Below, piece by piece: positions 1 through 6,435 of a stretch of 6,710 bases of DNA. Every line of letters starts with the position of its first letter. Position 1 is the stretch's first letter. A program made the translations under genes and the position numbers. The notes under the pieces were generated by a model. The model had not been told where the DNA came from. It was given only the letters and a program-made list of their open reading frames with translations, and made no database searches. This DNA comes from Treponema sp. (GTDB lineage: Bacteria; Spirochaetota; Spirochaetia; Treponematales; Breznakiellaceae): positions 1 to 6,710 of the forward strand of contig JAITFA010000141.1 of assembly GCA_031281685.1 (NCBI GenBank), written 5' to 3'.

Positions 1-572
1 GGGTTCGCGGTGATAAGGTCGAATTGCCCATCAATCTTATTAAACAGATCGCTTTCAATAAAATGAATGGCTTCAGCGTCTCCCAGAAGCCGCAGGGCGT
101 TTTGCCGCGCCACAACAAGCGCCGCTGGGGATATATCCGAGGCAACGATATGCACCGTGGGGCGCTCATGTTTCAAGGCAATAGCTACCGCCCCGGAACC
201 AGTACAGAGGTCCAGGATTTCCCCGGTGGCGCCAGACATCCAATGCGCGGCTTGGGATAACGCCGCTTCAACCAGCGTCTCGGTGTCAGGGCGGGGAACC
301 AGCACGTCAGGCGTAACCGTAAAGTCCAGCCCCCAGAACTCCTTGCGTCCAACAATGTAGGCGACACACTCGCCGCCAAGCCGCCGTTCCAGCGCCCGCG
401 TGTAAGCGCCCCTCGCCTCATCGCTCACTGTCCGCTCGCCGTCGATGATGAGACCGGCGCGATCAGTGTGAAGAACAGCGGCAAGCAGCACGCTCGCATC
501 CAGCGCCGGCGTCTCAATACCTGCGTCGCGGAGCCGCACACAAGCTTGGTGAAAAATTTCTCTGATAGTCAT
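1..572 (-). CDS. prmC: Peptide chain release factor N5-glutamine methyltransferase (PrmC/HemK), 5' part only
   Basis: PrmC uses S-adenosylmethionine to methylate the glutamine of the GGQ motif in release factors RF1 and RF2 in the cytoplasm. The visible part is 191 residues and is cut by the window edge. Residues 1-75 match the N-terminal helical release-factor-binding domain. The family signature RKEFWGLDFTVTP with LVPRPDTE spans residues 76-98. SAM motif I (DLCTGSGAVAIAL) is at 121-133 and the acidic ASD at 144-146 fits motif II. The last readable residues, ITANP, are the start of the catalytic NPPY motif, so the rest of the gene must lie to the left. The ATG at 572 has AAGGA about 11 nt upstream. 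Its usual partner prfA lies upstream on the same strand, but an AT-rich methyltransferase gene sits between them. No clear promoter was found in the 209 bp before it. The gene is identified with high confidence; only the N-terminal two thirds are visible. Confidence 0.95.
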   Translation of the reverse strand, partial: MTIREIFHQACVRLRDAGIETPALDASVLLAAVLHTDRAGLIIDGERTVSDEARGAYTRALERRLGGECVAYIVGRKEFWGLDFTVTPDVLVPRPDTETLVEAALSQAAHWMSGATGEILDLCTGSGAVAIALKHERPTVHIVASDISPAALVVARQNALRLLGDAEAIHFIESDLFNKIDGQFDLITAN

Positions 573-597
573 GGCAAACAATGTCCTTATCAAAACC

Positions 598-623
598 GCT
601 TAAACCCCATGTTTAAGCATGGG
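598..623. other. Overlapping inverted repeats in the prmC leader
   Basis: Two inverted repeats interleave just upstream of prmC. GCTTAAA (598-604) pairs with TTTAAGC (612-618), and CCCATG (606-611) pairs with CATGGG (618-623). Because each second arm follows the first arm of the other repeat, only one full hairpin can form at a time. A full pseudoknot is sterically unlikely because the connecting loop would be absent. In the prmC transcript the structure would lie about 25 nt before the start codon, so it could affect translation or act as a protein-binding palindrome. Function is not known. Confidence 0.45.
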
Positions 624-727
624 ATTACCGACCCTATTGGCGTATAATGTTCCGGTTGTTTATGATGTTTCTACAGCTCGAATAAGGGCTTGGCGGAGTT
701 TTGGCGTGGGAATGGAGCGTTCCCCAT

Positions 728-771
728 CTGCGCTGGGACATGAAAACAGTCCTATTATGCGCAGGTTTTTT
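728..771 (+). terminator. Plus-strand Rho-independent terminator-like hairpin
   Basis: The arms CTGCGC (728-733) and GCGCAG (759-764) form an outer stem, with an inner GGAC (736-739) to GTCC (749-752) helix. A run of six T residues follows at 766-771 on the plus strand. On the minus strand the structure is preceded by A-rich sequence and lacks a following T-run, so it fits plus-strand termination only. There is no convincing plus-strand gene to its left. It could block antisense transcription from entering the methyltransferase gene, or be left over from an older plus-strand transcript. Confidence 0.45.
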
Positions 772-781
772 GCTTTAATTT

Positions 782-1764
782 TTATTTTTTTAGAATGGAT
801 ACATCACATCCTATAATAGTTATCAATATCTTTTTGAATAAATAAGGAAATTTTACTGATATTTTTTCTCCAACGAATTTTATTTTATCTATTACTTTTG
901 ACGATCCCAATATATACCACCCTTTCCCTGCATAACCTAAAAAACCATAACTACTTTTAATATTGTACTTTTTAAAAAGTGTTATTATTTCACAAAATGT
1001 ATATTCGTGAAAATGAAATCCTTTAGCTATAGTTCCACGGGGTTCAAAATGGGATGTTATGTCACATGGACCTTTTAGCCTATTTGGCGTTATAGTTATA
1101 ACCACTCCTCCAATATCCATTTTTGATGCTAATATTTTTATATACGATTCTATTTCATCTTCTGGAATATGTTCCATAACATCATTCCAATAAAATACAT
1201 CAATACTATTATCATCCAATTTTCTAAGAGCCTCATATATCGTACATTCATAAACTGTTAAATCTGAATTTATGAAATTCCTATCGACAAAGACATCACA
1301 ACCTATCGCGCAGACATTTTCTATATTTGCGATAGAAGTTATAATTTTCCCAGTCCCGACACCAGCCTCAAAAAACAAACATTTACGTTTCTGTCGCAAA
1401 CTATTTCTAACAATTTTTTCAACAAGTTTGATGTATGAATCTGATGCTCCATAAGAACTTAATATTTTTCCTTCCTTACCGCTACGCATCTTCATAATTT
1501 TATTTATAGTTTCATAGCCGTTTTTCATTAAGATACTACGCTCAAGTGAAAATGGTTTTGATTCTTTTATTAAATTTGCAAAAGATTTTTCCTGTTCATA
1601 ATGCAAGTGCCATAATTCATCTATGCTCAAATCGGAAATATTGATAATTTTGTTATCAAATGTTGTTATACTATTTTCAGTAAATAAGGGCCCTGCTGTC
1701 TGCTGTCTGCTGTCTGCTGTCTGCTGTCTGCTGTCTGCTGTCTGCTGTCTGTATTATTATACAT
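782..1764 (-). CDS. Putative phase-variable class I SAM-dependent methyltransferase, out of frame in this assembly
   Basis: The intact frame runs from a TTG at 1630 to a TAA at 784-782 (282 codons). The frame stays open upstream to 1753, through the repeat array, but contains no ATG, GTG or other TTG there. The TTG has no ribosome binding site. The convincing start is ATG at 1764, with AGGAG 7 nt before it, followed by MYNN and eight ACAGCAG units. That ATG is 134 nt from the TTG, so it is out of frame and stops at 1666 after 32 codons. Six or nine repeats would join the frames, giving 322 or 329 residues. Counting from the TTG, SAM motif I (FFEAGVGTGK) is at 86-95, the NDVMEHIPEDE motif typical of Methyltransf_11/23-like enzymes is at 149-159, and TPNRLKGP with GFHFHEYT is at 181-211. 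These resemble methyltransferases of surface-polysaccharide loci. No DNA-methylase catalytic motif (NPPY/DPPY or PCQ) is seen. The gene is strongly AT-rich compared with its neighbours, which suggests horizontal transfer. Methyltransferase fold is confident, substrate is unknown, and phase variation is inferred from architecture. Confidence 0.8.
1693..1751. repeat. Heptanucleotide tandem repeat, 8 perfect copies plus 3 nt
   Basis: The plus-strand unit CTGCTGT is repeated eight times without mismatch from 1693 to 1748, followed by a partial CTG. On the coding (minus) strand the unit is ACAGCAG, free of stops in every frame. Since seven is not a multiple of three, each gain or loss of one unit shifts the frame. 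In the ATG-1764 frame it encodes a period-seven peptide of T, A, D, S, R, Q, Q. Such perfect short arrays mutate easily by slipped-strand mispairing. Confidence 0.97.
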
Positions 1765-1784
1765 GAAAATTCTCCTTTTGTCAA
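1756..1784 (-). promoter_or_regulatory. Perfect consensus sigma-70 promoter overlapping the start region
   Basis: On the minus strand TTGACA (1784-1779) is followed after exactly 17 nt by TATAAT (1761-1756), a full match to the sigma-70/RpoD consensus. The spacer contains the AGGAG ribosome binding site and the ATG at 1764, so a transcript from this promoter would start near 1749 and lack that ATG. It would start at the edge of the heptamer array. It either makes a second, shorter transcript or is a coincidence in AT-rich DNA. Confidence 0.55.
1762..1776 (-). promoter_or_regulatory. Ribosome binding site and ATG start of the phase-variable gene
   Basis: On the minus strand AGGAG (1776-1772, within AAAAGGAG) lies 7 nt before an ATG (1764-1762). 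This is the only strong Shine-Dalgarno plus start pair upstream of the methyltransferase frame. It leads directly into the ACAGCAG array after three more codons (TAT AAT AAT). It is the reason for preferring this start over the unsupported TTG at 1630. Confidence 0.6.
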
Positions 1785-1800
1785 GGGGTATTGCCCCTTG
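1782..1800. other. Short inverted repeat in the methyltransferase leader
   Basis: CAAGGGG (1782-1788) and CCCCTTG (1794-1800) form a perfect 7-bp stem with a 5-nt loop. Neither side has a T-run, so it is not a typical terminator. A transcript from the upstream promoter would begin at about this hairpin, which would then sit at the mRNA 5' end, a few nucleotides before the ribosome binding site. It also overlaps the -35 box of the downstream promoter, so it could instead be an operator. Confidence 0.5.
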
Positions 1801-1805
1801 AAATA

Positions 1806-1835
1806 ATTCTATACCAATCTTATTCTATCTGTCAA
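1806..1835 (-). promoter_or_regulatory. Candidate sigma-70 promoter for the methyltransferase gene
   Basis: On the minus strand TTGACA (1835-1830) is followed after 18 nt by TAGAAT (1811-1806), a 6/6 and a 5/6 match to consensus. A 16-nt spacing to TATAGA is an alternative reading. Transcription would start near 1800, giving a leader of about 36 nt with a hairpin and the AGGAG site ahead of the ATG at 1764. This fits the proposed start of the phase-variable gene better than the overlapping consensus promoter does. Confidence 0.5.
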
Positions 1836-1879
1836 CTCCTTTTTTATAATTTTTTACAGAAAGTTCAAAAATTATTGCG

Positions 1880-1930
1880 CCTAGCGATTGTCGCCTCCTC
1901 TAAGGCTGAGGAGACAACTCCTCAGCTAGG
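1880..1930 (-). terminator. Folded segment downstream of prfA, possible terminator with alternative hairpins
   Basis: This 51-nt segment begins with CCTAGC and ends with GCTAGG on the minus strand, which can close an outer stem. Inside, GCTGAGGAG pairs perfectly with CTCCTCAGC around a 4-nt loop (plus 1905-1913 with 1918-1926). The same GAGGAG/CTCCTC block can pair instead with a third copy at 1895-1900, so the hairpins are mutually exclusive. On the minus strand an AATAATTTTT run follows about 4 nt past the outer stem, consistent with termination after prfA. An attenuator-like switch is possible but not shown. Confidence 0.45.
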
Positions 1931-1958
1931 TGTATTTCCTCAACAGAACTTCGGCGCG

Positions 1959-3035
1959 TCAAGACGCTGTGGCATTGAGCAGTTCTTCCCTCGCCGAAAG
2001 TTTCAGCGCGTCAAACAGTTCCGCCACATCGCCCTGTATGATGAGGTCGAGCTTGTACAGCGTGAGGTTGATGCGGTGGTCGGTGAGCCGGTTTTGGGGA
2101 AAATTGTAGGTGCGGATGCGCTCGGAACGGTCACCAGAGCCGACCTGTGTCTTCCTCGCCTCGGCGCGTTCCGCCGCTGCTTTTGCCGCCTCCATCTCGT
2201 AGATGCGAGCGCGAAGAATCCGCATAGCCTTTGCCTTGTTTTTTATCTGACTCTTTTCATCCTGACAATGAACCGTGATACCAGTGGGAAGGTGGATGAT
2301 GCGTACCGCCGAGTCAGTGGTGTTGACGCACTGGCCACCCGGACCGCCAGCCCTCATCACGTCAATGCGGAGGTCTTCCGGTCGTATGTCGATTTCAGTC
2401 TCGTCAGCTTCAGGAAGCACCGCCACAGTAACCGCTGAAGTATGGATACGGCCAGAAGCCTCGGTCGCGGGAACGCGCTGCACCCGATGAACGCCGGATT
2501 CGTAACGCAGGTTTTCGTACACGTTACTGCCGCTAATCGAAAAGATGATTTCCTTGAGTCCGCCAAGTTCAGTCTCATTGGAACTCATGATCTCGAACTT
2601 CCAGCCCCGCGTCTCAGCAAAACGGGAGTACATACGGAACAGATCAGCGGCAAAGAGCGCGGCTTCCTCGCCACCGGTTCCGGCGCGTATCTCCATGATG
2701 ATGTTCTTCTCGTCAAGCGGGTCTCTGGGTATGAGAAGGAACTTGAGCCGGTCTTCCACGTCCTGAAGACGCAGTTCCAGTTCCCGCAGTTCCTCTTTAG
2801 CCAGTTCCCGCATATCAGGGTCTTTTTCTTCCTGAAACAAGGTTTTCGCGTCAGCAATCTGACCGCTCAGGGTCTCGCTTTCCCTGTCTGCGGCGGCAAT
2901 ATCGCTTAAAAAGGCGTATTCTTTCATGGTTTCCCGGTACTTCTGCTGATCCTTTACCAGTTCCGGGTACTGAATAAGCTGGGTTAGCTCCTCGTAGCGG
3001 CGCAGGAGGGAAGAGAGTCTTTCGTTCTTTTGCAT
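1959..3035 (-). CDS. prfA: Peptide chain release factor 1 (RF1)
   Basis: RF1 recognises UAA and UAG stop codons in the ribosomal A site and triggers release of the finished peptide. The protein has 358 residues, normal for the family. An N-terminal helical, charged region spans about residues 1-105, the PCRF region follows with [15 protein letters not shown] near 115-129, and the codon-recognition PAT tripeptide is at 189-191 ([15 protein letters not shown]), which marks RF1 rather than RF2 (SPF). The catalytic GGQ is at 233-235, followed by [10 protein letters not shown]; Gln235 is the residue PrmC methylates. The start ATG at 3035 lacks a clear ribosome binding site, and a candidate promoter ends 5 nt before it, so the mRNA may be leaderless. 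It follows the MATE gene by 38 bp. Its partner prmC is on the same strand, displaced by an AT-rich insert of about 1.1 kb. Confidence 0.98.
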   Translation of the reverse strand: MQKNERLSSLLRRYEELTQLIQYPELVKDQQKYRETMKEYAFLSDIAAADRESETLSGQIADAKTLFQEEKDPDMRELAKEELRELELRLQDVEDRLKFLLIPRDPLDEKNIIMEIRAGTGGEEAALFAADLFRMYSRFAETRGWKFEIMSSNETELGGLKEIIFSISGSNVYENLRYESGVHRVQRVPATEASGRIHTSAVTVAVLPEADETEIDIRPEDLRIDVMRAGGPGGQCVNTTDSAVRIIHLPTGITVHCQDEKSQIKNKAKAMRILRARIYEMEAAKAAAERAEARKTQVGSGDRSERIRTYNFPQNRLTDHRINLTLYKLDLIIQGDVAELFDALKLSAREELLNATAS

Positions 3036-3040
3036 AGCCC

Positions 3041-3070
3041 ATCATAACAGCATGAAATAAACACTTTCAA
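3041..3070 (-). promoter_or_regulatory. Candidate prfA promoter placing the transcript start at the ATG
   Basis: In the short gap between the MATE gene and prfA the minus strand reads TTGAAA (3070-3065), 18 nt, TATGAT (3046-3041), each 5/6 to the sigma-70 consensus. The expected transcript start is 6-8 nt past the -10 box, at 3035-3033, which is the ATG of prfA itself. prfA would then have its own promoter, separate from the MATE gene. Confidence 0.4.
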
Positions 3071-3073
3071 GCA

Positions 3074-4483
3074 CTATCTGTTGCCGCTCCGCGCCGCTGC
3101 CCGCAGTTTCTTTAACTCAAACCCGATGAGTATTGCCGTTACAATGAACGAGAAGCCATCGGCAACCGGCATTGCGGCAACCACGCCCCAGAGTCCCCAG
3201 ATATGCCCGAAGATAAGTATACAGGGAATCAGCGCAATGCACTGCCGCAGGAGCGACAGCACTATCGAGGTCTTGGGACGACCAGTAACGACAAACATAT
3301 TCGACGACACAATCTGGAAGCCCGCCAGCGGCAGTAAGAGCATCGAAACACGTATGGTCCAGGTGGCAAAGCGCAGGAGTTCGGGGCTGCCGTCAGGCGT
3401 GAAGATTTGCACTATCGGCACAGTGAAGATTTGCGTTACCGCAAAGCCCAGGATACAGATGGCGGTTGCCGCTGTTATTGCCCGCAGATAAGCACTTAAC
3501 ACGCGATCAAAACGCTTTGCGCCATAGTTGAAGCCGAGTATGGGTTGCGCGCCCTGGTTAATGCCGAAGATGGGCATGAGAATCACCATCACCAGCGAGC
3601 CAGCGATGTTCATGCCTGACAAAGCCACATCGCCGCCATTGGCAACGCCCAAATCTCCAGCGCCGTAAAGACTTACGCTATAGTTGTTTAACCAGCCAAC
3701 GCCTGACATAACCAGTTGCATGAGGAATTGGGACGAGCCGAAGGTCATTATGTCCAGCATGATTTTGAGCGACGGTTTTAGGGACATTATCTTGAGGCGT
3801 ATCACCACTTTTTTGCTGAAACTGAACGTCAGTATCCAGATTGACGACGCCAACTGCGAGATAATCGTTGCCCACGCCGCGCCTTCCACACCCCAGTCCA
3901 GAATAAAGATGAAGATGGGGTCGAGGATGGTGTTCATGCCCGCGCCAATGAACATGCCGATCATGGTGATGGTAGGGAAGCCCTGTGCGCGAGTACAATG
4001 AGAGAAACCAAAGCCAAGCATAGAAAAAACCGCCCCGTACAGAATGATACGGAAATATTGGCGGGTATATTCAAGGGAAGCGCTCCCTTCCTGCGCTCCC
4101 AGCATCGACAAAAGCGGCTCCAGAAAGATCAGTCCCAACGCCATAATGATAATGCCCATGGCGAGCAGGAGCCAGAAGCAGTGGTTAAGGGCGTTTTCCG
4201 CCTCGTCTTTTCGGCCTTGACCAAGCCTCATCGAAATCATGTTCGCCGCGCCAATGCCAAAGAGCATCGCAAACGCCATGAATACCGTCATCAGCGGCAT
4301 GGCGAGCGACAGCCCGCCCAACGCCGCCTCGTTCACGCCGCGCCCTACGAAGATACGGTCAACTACGTTGTACAGCGCGTTTACTAACATTCCCGTTATC
4401 GCCGGTAAAGAGAACCGGAGTAAGAGCTTCCCAATCGGCTCTGTTCCAAGCCTGCCTGCCGCATCATTTTTTGTTTGTGTCAA
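3074..4483 (-). CDS. MATE-family multidrug/cation efflux transporter (MepA-like)
   Basis: MATE proteins are inner-membrane antiporters that export organic cations and other toxic compounds using a Na+ or H+ gradient. The 469-residue protein is of normal family length and consists of about twelve hydrophobic segments in two related halves, with the linker near residues 222-245. Features typical of the MepA-like branch are the opening GTEPIGKLLLRFSLPAI (13-29), YNVVDRIFVG (38-47), AQGFP near 166-170, DPIFIF (188-193) and the second-half motif GINQGAQPILGFNYGA (307-322). The start is a TTG (4483-4481), supported by AAGGA at 4494-4490 six nt upstream. It lies 78 bp after fucI, and that gap holds two TGTACnnGTACA palindromes that could be a regulator's operator or a hairpin. 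The transported substrate cannot be predicted; a role in lipid or other small-molecule export is an alternative. Confidence 0.93.
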   Translation of the reverse strand: MTQTKNDAAGRLGTEPIGKLLLRFSLPAITGMLVNALYNVVDRIFVGRGVNEAALGGLSLAMPLMTVFMAFAMLFGIGAANMISMRLGQGRKDEAENALNHCFWLLLAMGIIIMALGLIFLEPLLSMLGAQEGSASLEYTRQYFRIILYGAVFSMLGFGFSHCTRAQGFPTITMIGMFIGAGMNTILDPIFIFILDWGVEGAAWATIISQLASSIWILTFSFSKKVVIRLKIMSLKPSLKIMLDIMTFGSSQFLMQLVMSGVGWLNNYSVSLYGAGDLGVANGGDVALSGMNIAGSLVMVILMPIFGINQGAQPILGFNYGAKRFDRVLSAYLRAITAATAICILGFAVTQIFTVPIVQIFTPDGSPELLRFATWTIRVSMLLLPLAGFQIVSSNMFVVTGRPKTSIVLSLLRQCIALIPCILIFGHIWGLWGVVAAMPVADGFSFIVTAILIGFELKKLRAAARSGNR

Positions 4484-4489
4484 TTTATA

Positions 4490-4494
4490 TCCTT
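4490..4494 (-). promoter_or_regulatory. Ribosome binding site deciding the TTG start of the MATE gene
   Basis: AAGGA on the minus strand lies 6 nt before the TTG at 4483. No in-frame ATG exists nearby upstream, and the encoded N-terminus up to GTEPIGKLL has the usual length for this family, so the TTG start is well supported. Confidence 0.65.
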
Positions 4495-4512
4495 AAATGG
4501 GGGAAAATATGC

Positions 4513-4541
4513 TGTACGAGTACAACTGTCGTACCCGTACA
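4513..4541. promoter_or_regulatory. Tandem TGTACnnGTACA palindromes between fucI and the MATE gene
   Basis: On the minus strand TGTACGGGTACG (4541-4530) and TGTACTCGTACA (4524-4513) are two copies of one 12-bp palindromic box, the second perfect, with centres 17 bp apart. Together they can also form an 11-bp RNA stem with a 7-nt loop; its one G-U pair is favourable only in the minus-strand RNA. Only a weak T-run (ATATTTT) follows. It may be a regulator operator for the efflux gene, a fucI terminator, or both. Confidence 0.45.
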
Positions 4542-4561
4542 CTTCTTTTCTATAATATGAG

Positions 4562-6376
4562 CTATTTGTACAAGGGTCCCAGAGCAGCGCAGGCTCGGTA
4601 GTCAGCGCCTTCCTTGTCCATGCCAAAAGCGTTCCAGTACGACGGGCGATAGATGGCGTTAGGGTCAACATTGTGCATACATACCGGTATCCGCAGTATG
4701 CTCGCCAGCGTGATGAGGTCTGCGCCGATATGCCCGTAGGAGATAGCGCCGTGGTTCGCGCCCCAAGCCGCCATCACCGAATACACGTCGCGGAACGCGC
4801 CTTCGCCAGTAAGCCGCGGCGCAAACCATGTCGTAGGCCAGGTCGGGTCGGTGCGCTGGTCGAGCTTGTCGTGAACGTAGTCAGGGATACTAACTGTGCA
4901 GCCCTCGGCAAGCTGTAGCGCCGGACCCACGCCCTTGACGAGGTTTAGCCGGCACATCGTTACCGGCATATCGCCCTCAGTGAGGAAGTCCGACGAATAG
5001 CCGCCGCCGCGAAAGTACCCAAGACTGGCGTAACGCCAGCTCACCACGTCAAGAGCCTCGCCCGCCTCCTCCGGCGTGGTCTCCCAGAAGGGCTTTATCG
5101 CTGGTTTACCGTCCTTGCGCTGTTTGCCAATACCATCGAGGGTGGTTGCGCCAGAGTTGATGAGGTGAATCAGTCCGTTAGCCGCGCCGCCATCGGGTTT
5201 CCAGCCGGTAACGCGCTCAATCGCCGCCGGACTCCAGTAGGTACGCACGTCGGAAAAAAGCTGGGCAGTACCGGTAAGCAGGTGGCCGAAAAGCATGGAC
5301 ACGCCGTTAAGACCGTCGTTTTCAGTAGCAACGATGTAAGGAGCGCGGATACCGTTCCAGTCAAACGATGAGTTCAGCATAACTTCAAGGAAGTCGCCAT
5401 TGGGGGAATGGTCGTTCCAGTGGCGCTGTCCCTGAAAGCCAGCCAGTATCGCGTTATGCCCCAGAGCTTCTTCGTAAAACTGCTTGCGCTTGAGGTCCGG
5501 GTTGCCAACCATGAGATCGCGGACAATCATCGTCATCTTAACGCAGGTCTTCCACACCTCATCCTTACGCTGCCGGCTATGCTGTTGGTCCGGCGGGTTA
5601 TTATCAGGACCTTCCTTACAGTTCTTCTTGACCCACTCAAGGGCGCGATGATATTCAGCGTCAGAGAAAATCTTCTCCTCAAGCCGCCGCGTGATTTCGG
5701 ACATATCCACATACTCGTTTCGCATACCCAAATATTCCTGAAAAAAGTCCGCGTTACTAATAGAACCAGCAATGCCCATTGATACCGAACCAATAGACAG
5801 GTAACTTTTGCCCCGCATCCACGCGGCTGCAAGGGCTGCGCGGGCAAAGCGCAGGAGTTTTTCGCTGACGTCAGAGGGTATCACGCCAATGTCAGCGAGG
5901 TCTTGCACATCGCGCCCATAGATGCCAAAGGCGGGAAGCCCTTTCTGGCTATGAGCCGCCAGTACCGCCGCCAAATACACCGCGCCGGGTCGATCAGTAC
6001 CGTTGAAACCCCATACAGCCTTGATAGTAAGCGGGTCCATGTCCATTGTTTCTGAGCCGTAGCACCAGCACGGGCTAACGGTAAGCGTAACCGCGACGTT
6101 TTCGCGGCTGAACTTGTCCTGACAGGCGGCTGCTTCGGCAACGCCGCCAATGGTACTATCGGCAATGACGCACTCCACCGGCATACCGTTGGGGTGGCGC
6201 AGGTTTTCGCTAATGAGTTTGGCCGCCGCCTGTGCCAGTCCCATAGTTACATCTTCGAGCGATTCCCTTACTCCGCGTCTGCGGCCATCAATCGTGGGTC
6301 TAATTCCAATCTTTGGTAACACCCCCCTGAACCGGTTCACCGGCGGGTTCATCTTGAGATTACTAACATCAGCCAT
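4562..6376 (-). CDS. fucI: L-fucose isomerase
   Basis: FucI interconverts L-fucose and L-fuculose, the first step of fucose catabolism, and also D-arabinose and D-ribulose; it is a cytoplasmic Mn2+-dependent oligomer. The 604-residue length fits the family (about 590-605). The N-terminal [20 protein letters not shown] at 22-41 and the [14 protein letters not shown] segment at 101-114 are typical. The metal and active-site residues match E. coli FucI positions with a constant offset: Glu352 in TENDG, Asp376 in FSDVRTYW, and His542 in [12 protein letters not shown]. The C-terminal [10 protein letters not shown] (561-570) is also conserved. The ATG at 6376 has GGAGG at 6385-6381, 4 nt upstream. 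No other fucose genes (kinase, aldolase, permease) are visible here, so the pathway must be completed elsewhere. Upstream are a candidate promoter and a heptamer array. Nothing suggests damage. Confidence 0.97.
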   Translation of the reverse strand: MADVSNLKMNPPVNRFRGVLPKIGIRPTIDGRRRGVRESLEDVTMGLAQAAAKLISENLRHPNGMPVECVIADSTIGGVAEAAACQDKFSRENVAVTLTVSPCWCYGSETMDMDPLTIKAVWGFNGTDRPGAVYLAAVLAAHSQKGLPAFGIYGRDVQDLADIGVIPSDVSEKLLRFARAALAAAWMRGKSYLSIGSVSMGIAGSISNADFFQEYLGMRNEYVDMSEITRRLEEKIFSDAEYHRALEWVKKNCKEGPDNNPPDQQHSRQRKDEVWKTCVKMTMIVRDLMVGNPDLKRKQFYEEALGHNAILAGFQGQRHWNDHSPNGDFLEVMLNSSFDWNGIRAPYIVATENDGLNGVSMLFGHLLTGTAQLFSDVRTYWSPAAIERVTGWKPDGGAANGLIHLINSGATTLDGIGKQRKDGKPAIKPFWETTPEEAGEALDVVSWRYASLGYFRGGGYSSDFLTEGDMPVTMCRLNLVKGVGPALQLAEGCTVSIPDYVHDKLDQRTDPTWPTTWFAPRLTGEGAFRDVYSVMAAWGANHGAISYGHIGADLITLASILRIPVCMHNVDPNAIYRPSYWNAFGMDKEGADYRACAALGPLYK

Positions 6377-6405
6377 AAAGCCTCCATAACAAAACTTATT
6401 GGTTT

Positions 6406-6435
6406 ATGATGAGGGCGCATAGCAAACTTTGTCAA
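6406..6435 (-). promoter_or_regulatory. Candidate fucI promoter
   Basis: On the minus strand TTGACA (6435-6430) is a perfect -35 match, followed after 18 nt by CATCAT (6411-6406), a 4/6 -10 match. The expected transcript start near 6399 leaves a leader of about 23 nt with GGAGG before the ATG. The weak -10 would be compatible with an activator-dependent promoter, which is only an inference. Confidence 0.35.

Noticed and set aside
643..648. Plus-strand TATAAT as a promoter
   Set aside because: No acceptable -35 box at 15-19 nt and no extended -10. It is mentioned only in connection with a possible plus-strand RNA.
619..816. 65-codon plus-strand reading frame ending in the methyltransferase gene
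   Set aside because: No ribosome binding site, its ATG lies inside a hairpin arm, it crosses the terminator-like structure and its end overlaps the methyltransferase gene. The composition does not look coding.
1628..1630. TTG at 1630 as the true start of the methyltransferase
   Set aside because: It has no ribosome binding site, and the frame upstream remains open and protein-like (for example NKIINISDLSIDEL) back to the repeat. It is kept only as the first available start codon in the intact frame.
1693..1751. CRISPR-like array
   Set aside because: The units are 7 bp and directly adjacent with no spacers; this is a simple tandem repeat. The same applies to 6605-6710.
782..1764. DNA methyltransferase of a restriction-modification system (phasevarion)
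   Set aside because: No NPPY/DPPY or PCQ catalytic motif and no target-recognition region is visible; the motifs fit small-molecule or glycan methyltransferases instead.
754..1880. ATTATGCGC and ATTATTGCGC as target-site duplications of the AT-rich island
   Set aside because: They differ by one inserted base, and no inverted ends or transposase are present. This is noted only as a weak hint.
1791..2438. 215-codon plus-strand frame opposite prfA
   Set aside because: It is antisense to the conserved GGQ-containing half of RF1 and is a shadow of that gene; it has no recognisable motif.
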